A DNA stretch of 52,689 bases from Pseudomonadota bacterium (GTDB taxonomy: Bacteria; Desulfobacterota; Syntrophorhabdia; Syntrophorhabdales; Syntrophorhabdaceae). The stretch is taken from positions 1-52,689 of the forward strand of contig JAPLKB010000040.1 in the NCBI GenBank assembly GCA_026388275.1. Direction: 5' to 3'. The translations under genes and the position numbers were made by a program. This document shows positions 50,201-52,689 of the stretch, one piece after another. The notes under the pieces were generated by a model that was given only the letters and a program-made list of their open reading frames with translations, did not search any database and was not told where the DNA came from. The number at the start of each line of letters is the position of its first letter. Position 1 is the stretch's first letter.

Positions 50201-50884
50201 TTAAAATACTCTTTTTCTTATTACCCCTATACCCATTAACCCGGCACCGAGAAGAAGAACCGATGGTGGAATAGGGACAGGGACTGGGGTATTTACTACA
50301 TTACCACTTAAGACCGTAGTACTATTAAAAAAATCTCCTATAATAACGCCCCTTGGTGTCAAAAAGCTTATATTGAAATCGCCAACCCAAGCACTATTTG
50401 GATCAAAACCAAAATACGAAACCAAAGTAGGGTTCTTTGTATCTGAGAATTCTGACACGGCAACTTTAAACCTTGGACCTGAAGGAAAAACTTCTGCGCT
50501 GCTAAAACTTCCGCTCATCAATATAGTACCATTAGGTAATAGTTGAGAACCATAAGAATCTTTGACACCACCAGTTATCGTAATCGATCCACCCGGTCCC
50601 CAACTCCATCCGGATCCGGGAATATGATCACCTGATGTAAAATTTAACATACCATTTGTAATTTCCAATGATTTGCTTGGACCATTATCAGAAATTGCAG
50701 TGATTCTATCAACTACTAACCCTGTTCCCTTTAAATAATATTTTCCATTTACATCTAAATAACTAATGGTTCCACCATCAGTGACATCAAAATCAAGTGC
50801 CGTATACGTATATTCTGCACTGGCAACCAATGGAACAAACATTAGGCTGATAATAGCCAAAATCAATAAAAATCCTTTTTTCAT
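50201..50884 (-). CDS. Secreted PEP-CTERM-type protein, array paralogue 3
   Basis: A 227-residue exported protein. Signal peptide ending VASA, body with GTISYLDVNGKYYLKGTG, SGWSWGPGGSITITGGV and SYFGFDPNSAWVGDFNISF, and PVPIPPSV-LLLGAGLMGIGV-IRKRVF. It is closest to paralogue 4, sharing the extra IPGSGW and PVPVPIPP insertions, which suggests that this pair arose by the latest duplication. Confidence 0.83.
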   Translation of the reverse strand: MKKGFLLILAIISLMFVPLVASAEYTYTALDFDVTDGGTISYLDVNGKYYLKGTGLVVDRITAISDNGPSKSLEITNGMLNFTSGDHIPGSGWSWGPGGSITITGGVKDSYGSQLLPNGTILMSGSFSSAEVFPSGPRFKVAVSEFSDTKNPTLVSYFGFDPNSAWVGDFNISFLTPRGVIIGDFFNSTTVLSGNVVNTPVPVPIPPSVLLLGAGLMGIGVIRKRVF

Positions 50885-50926
50885 ACTTTATTCACCCCTT
50901 TCAAATTTTATTTTTGTTTCTAACAT

Positions 50927-50998
50927 GTGTAATTTACACTTTATGCATTTGGTTGTATGTAGGATAAGTACAGAATGTTGTGTAGGACATGTTATACA
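50927..50998. promoter_or_regulatory. Operator and TGTAGGA boxes of paralogue 3
   Basis: GTGTAATTTACAC palindrome (50927-50939), then TGTAGGATAAGTAC at 50958 and TGTAGGACATGTTATAC at 50981, 23 bp apart. Confidence 0.65.
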
Positions 50999-51048
50999 AT
51001 GTTAAGCTTTGTAAGATTACATTATTGGATAAGTTATGTAGTCATGGG

Positions 51049-51404
51049 TATTTATACAAGTAGCGAGGGCTCTGGAAGGTTGGCTATTCAGGAATACCTT
51101 ATCTCGGCTATCCAGAATATTCAGACGTTAATTCGATACATAAAAAGCCTACAAAGGGGGCGCTTGTGTTATTCCAGATAAAATAAATAATAGGGAGTTT
51201 ACTCGCAAGATGTATTCCTGTCCCGGGTATCTCTTTTATAAAAAATGGTGGAAGTCCGGCAGACACAAATATTTATGATGAAAATGCGATGAAGGTAAAT
51301 ATGGGGTCAGGATCAAATGGAGTTGGGCAACAGGCCGTCAATTGCTGATTCCTATGCCCTTGCTGGCTTCTGTCTTTTTTTAATTTTAATTCGAATAAAC
51401 CCCC
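51049..51404 (+). repeat. Conserved array spacer C
   Basis: Third copy of the spacer. Its left third has a different reading (GTAGCGAGGGCTCTGGAAGG). The right part matches spacer B closely apart from small indels. Confidence 0.6.
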
Positions 51405-51429
51405 AATGAGTTTTCCATTAGGGGTTTAT
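51405..51429. terminator. Array hairpin 4
   Basis: ATAAACCCCCAATGAG with its partial complement ending TTAGGGGTTTAT (extends to about 51429), 100 bases after paralogue 4. Less perfect than the other three. Confidence 0.65.
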
Positions 51430-51528
51430 GTTTTTTGCTTCTATGTTTTACTCTCTATATATATTGTTTGAAAAAGGGGTTCTTGAATTTATTCTCCAGC
51501 TCATTCTCCTGAAACATTTGTTTTAAAC

Positions 51529-52212
51529 TTATCTTTTTCTTACAAATCCTATACCTATTAACCCGGCACCGAGAAGAAGAACCGTAGGTGGAATAGGGAC
51601 GGGAACGGGGGTATTTACTACATTACCACTTAAGACCGTAGTACTTTTAAAAGTATTTCCTATTAAAACGTTTTTTGTCAAAAAGCTTATATTGAAATCG
51701 CCAACCCAAGCACTTTTTGGATCAAAACCGAAATACGAAACTAAATCAGGGTCCTTTGTATCTAAGAATTCTGATACGGCAACTTTAAACCTTGGGCCTG
51801 AAGGGTAAACTTCTGCGCTGTTAAAACTTCCGCTCATCAATATAGTACCATCAGGTAATAGTTGAGAACCATAAGAATCTTTGACACCACCAGTTATCGT
51901 AATCGATCCACCCGGTCCCCAGCTCCATCCGGATCCTGGAATATGATCACCCGATATAAAATTTAACATACCATTTGTAATTTCCAACGATTTGCTTGGA
52001 CCAACATCAGCAATTGCAGTGATTCTATCAACCCTTAATCCTGTTCCATTTAACTTTAAATAATATGTTCCATTTACATCTAAATAACTAATGGTTCCGC
52101 CATCAATGACATCAAAATCAAGTGATGTATATGTCGTATTTACTGCACTGGCAACCAATGGAACAAACATTAGGCTGATCATAACCAGAATCGTTAAAAA
52201 TCCTTTTTTCAT
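51529..52212 (-). CDS. Secreted PEP-CTERM-type protein, array paralogue 4
   Basis: A 227-residue exported protein: signal peptide to VASA, body with YLDVNGTYYLKLNGTGLRVD, SGWSWGPGGSITITGGV and SYFGFDPKSAWVGDFNISF, and the C-terminal PVPIPPTV-LLLGAGLIGIGF-VRKR. It ends right after the basic residues, two or three residues shorter than its siblings. AGGGGTGA precedes the ATG. Unknown function, expected surface location. Confidence 0.83.
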   Translation of the reverse strand: MKKGFLTILVMISLMFVPLVASAVNTTYTSLDFDVIDGGTISYLDVNGTYYLKLNGTGLRVDRITAIADVGPSKSLEITNGMLNFISGDHIPGSGWSWGPGGSITITGGVKDSYGSQLLPDGTILMSGSFNSAEVYPSGPRFKVAVSEFLDTKDPDLVSYFGFDPKSAWVGDFNISFLTKNVLIGNTFKSTTVLSGNVVNTPVPVPIPPTVLLLGAGLIGIGFVRKR

Positions 52213-52298
52213 ACTTTGTTCACCCCTTTCATATATTATTTCTAAACTGTAGAGATATTATCTCTCTCTTTGCCTTAATACTTTTTTATCAGTAACAT

Positions 52299-52370
52299 GT
52301 GTAATTTACACTTTATGCATTTGATTGTATGTAGGAAAAGTACAGAATGTTGTGTAGGATATGTTATACA
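52299..52370. promoter_or_regulatory. Operator and TGTAGGA boxes of paralogue 4
   Basis: GTGTAATTTACAC palindrome (52299-52311), TGTAGGAAAAGTAC at 52330 and TGTAGGATATGTTATAC at 52353, again 23 bp apart. This unit has lost the conserved spacer beyond 52430. Confidence 0.65.
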
Positions 52371-52636
52371 ATATTATGCTTTATAAAACTACATTATTGG
52401 ATAAACTGTGTAGTCACGGCCATTTATATGGATTAAAGATGAAATCGCCGAGGGAACACACATCTGCATTAGATAAATTCAGTTTGATAGAACAACTCCA
52501 AAAATACATAATTCGTGTCCAATCCGTAAAGATTTGATCACAAATTAGGCTTAATACGATTTTTTAGGGCCGAAAATAGCTCCTAAATGCTATACTATCA
52601 ACGCTTTATGCCATCAAAAATAAAAGGGGCTGTAAA

Positions 52637-52689
52637 ATGGGTAAAAAAACTGTCCCTATTGCGGATCAAAGAATACCCAGAAGAAAGGT
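52637..52689 (+). mobile_element. Start of an insertion-sequence transposase (partial)
   Basis: AGGGG, seven bases, then an ATG begins MGKK. After a run of seven A (52643-52649) the frame one base back reads NCPYCGSKNTQKKG, the N-terminal zinc-ribbon of IS1/IS1595-type transposases. The two parts join only by a -1 shift on AAAAAAC, or if one A has been lost. The rest lies outside the window. Terminal inverted repeats could not be identified in 52430-52636, and that stretch holds no other gene. Confidence 0.5.

Larger units (their letters stand above)
47370..52430. repeat. Tandem array: four gene-plus-spacer units
   Basis: Four units of about 1.31-1.35 kb follow each other, each with a PEP-CTERM paralogue on the minus strand, a hairpin terminator about 75-125 bases behind it, and an upstream region with the same operator, boxes and (in three of them) a conserved spacer. 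Gene ends lie at 47543, 48893, 50201 and 51529. Similarity breaks near 52430, where an insertion sequence seems to begin, so a fifth unit may have been lost. Confidence 0.85.

Overview
The window looks like chromosomal DNA of an anaerobic, probably syntrophic Desulfobacterota ('deltaproteobacterial') bacterium. This is an inference from gene content: a bacterial CO dehydrogenase/acetyl-CoA synthase (cooS, acsB, acsC) for the Wood-Ljungdahl pathway, a molybdenum hydroxylase resembling 4-hydroxybenzoyl-CoA reductase beside a branched-chain/aromatic-acid type ABC importer, and many secreted proteins ending in a VPxP-type PEP-CTERM sorting signal. A Syntrophorhabdus-like aromatic degrader would fit, but no phylogenetic marker was available to prove it. 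I saw no rRNA, tRNA or CRISPR array.

Layout. 1-4.7 kb: cooS-acsB on the plus strand behind a repeat-rich leader, then a structured dispersed repeat. 5.1-8.3 kb: a frameshifted RelA/SpoT-type (p)ppGpp synthetase, a CGGC-domain protein and a Phd/PIN toxin-antitoxin pair. 8.3-14.3 kb: accessory region with two PEP-CTERM-type secreted proteins, a 47-residue secreted peptide, two GEMM-I (cyclic-di-GMP-I) riboswitches, phased arrays of a TGTAGGA box, an orphan TAXI receptor, an acyltransferase remnant and an AT-rich island with a serine-recombinase fragment. 14.6-25.9 kb: a complete Wsp-type chemosensory operon on the minus strand (two MCPs, CheW, CheR-TPR, WspD-like CheW, CheA-REC hybrid, CheB). 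Its last gene is a WspR-like receiver joined to a PP2C/SpoIIE phosphatase instead of a GGDEF domain. 26.0-31.4 kb: livKHMGF with a MarR regulator. 31.5-35.7 kb: a decayed PEP-CTERM gene, then the three-gene molybdenum hydroxylase. 35.7-46.7 kb: parAB, a lytic transglycosylase, a ferredoxin-nitroreductase, a hybrid histidine kinase with a cupin, acsC, an alpha/beta hydrolase and a MATE transporter. 46.7-52.7 kb: a dead REP-associated (Y1) transposase, a tandem array of four paralogous PEP-CTERM secreted proteins with conserved spacers, and the start of an insertion sequence.

How it may work together (inference). The secreted PEP-CTERM proteins share one control signature, boxes of the form TGTAGGA-N2-A-N-TAC usually repeated every 23 bp. 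Some also have c-di-GMP riboswitches in the leader. This suggests that surface or matrix proteins are switched together, as in biofilm programmes. The neighbouring Wsp-type cascade would classically make c-di-GMP, but here it ends in a phosphatase, which would suit a partner-switching (anti-sigma/anti-anti-sigma) output. The exosortase, the box-binding regulator and the phosphatase's partner are not in the window.
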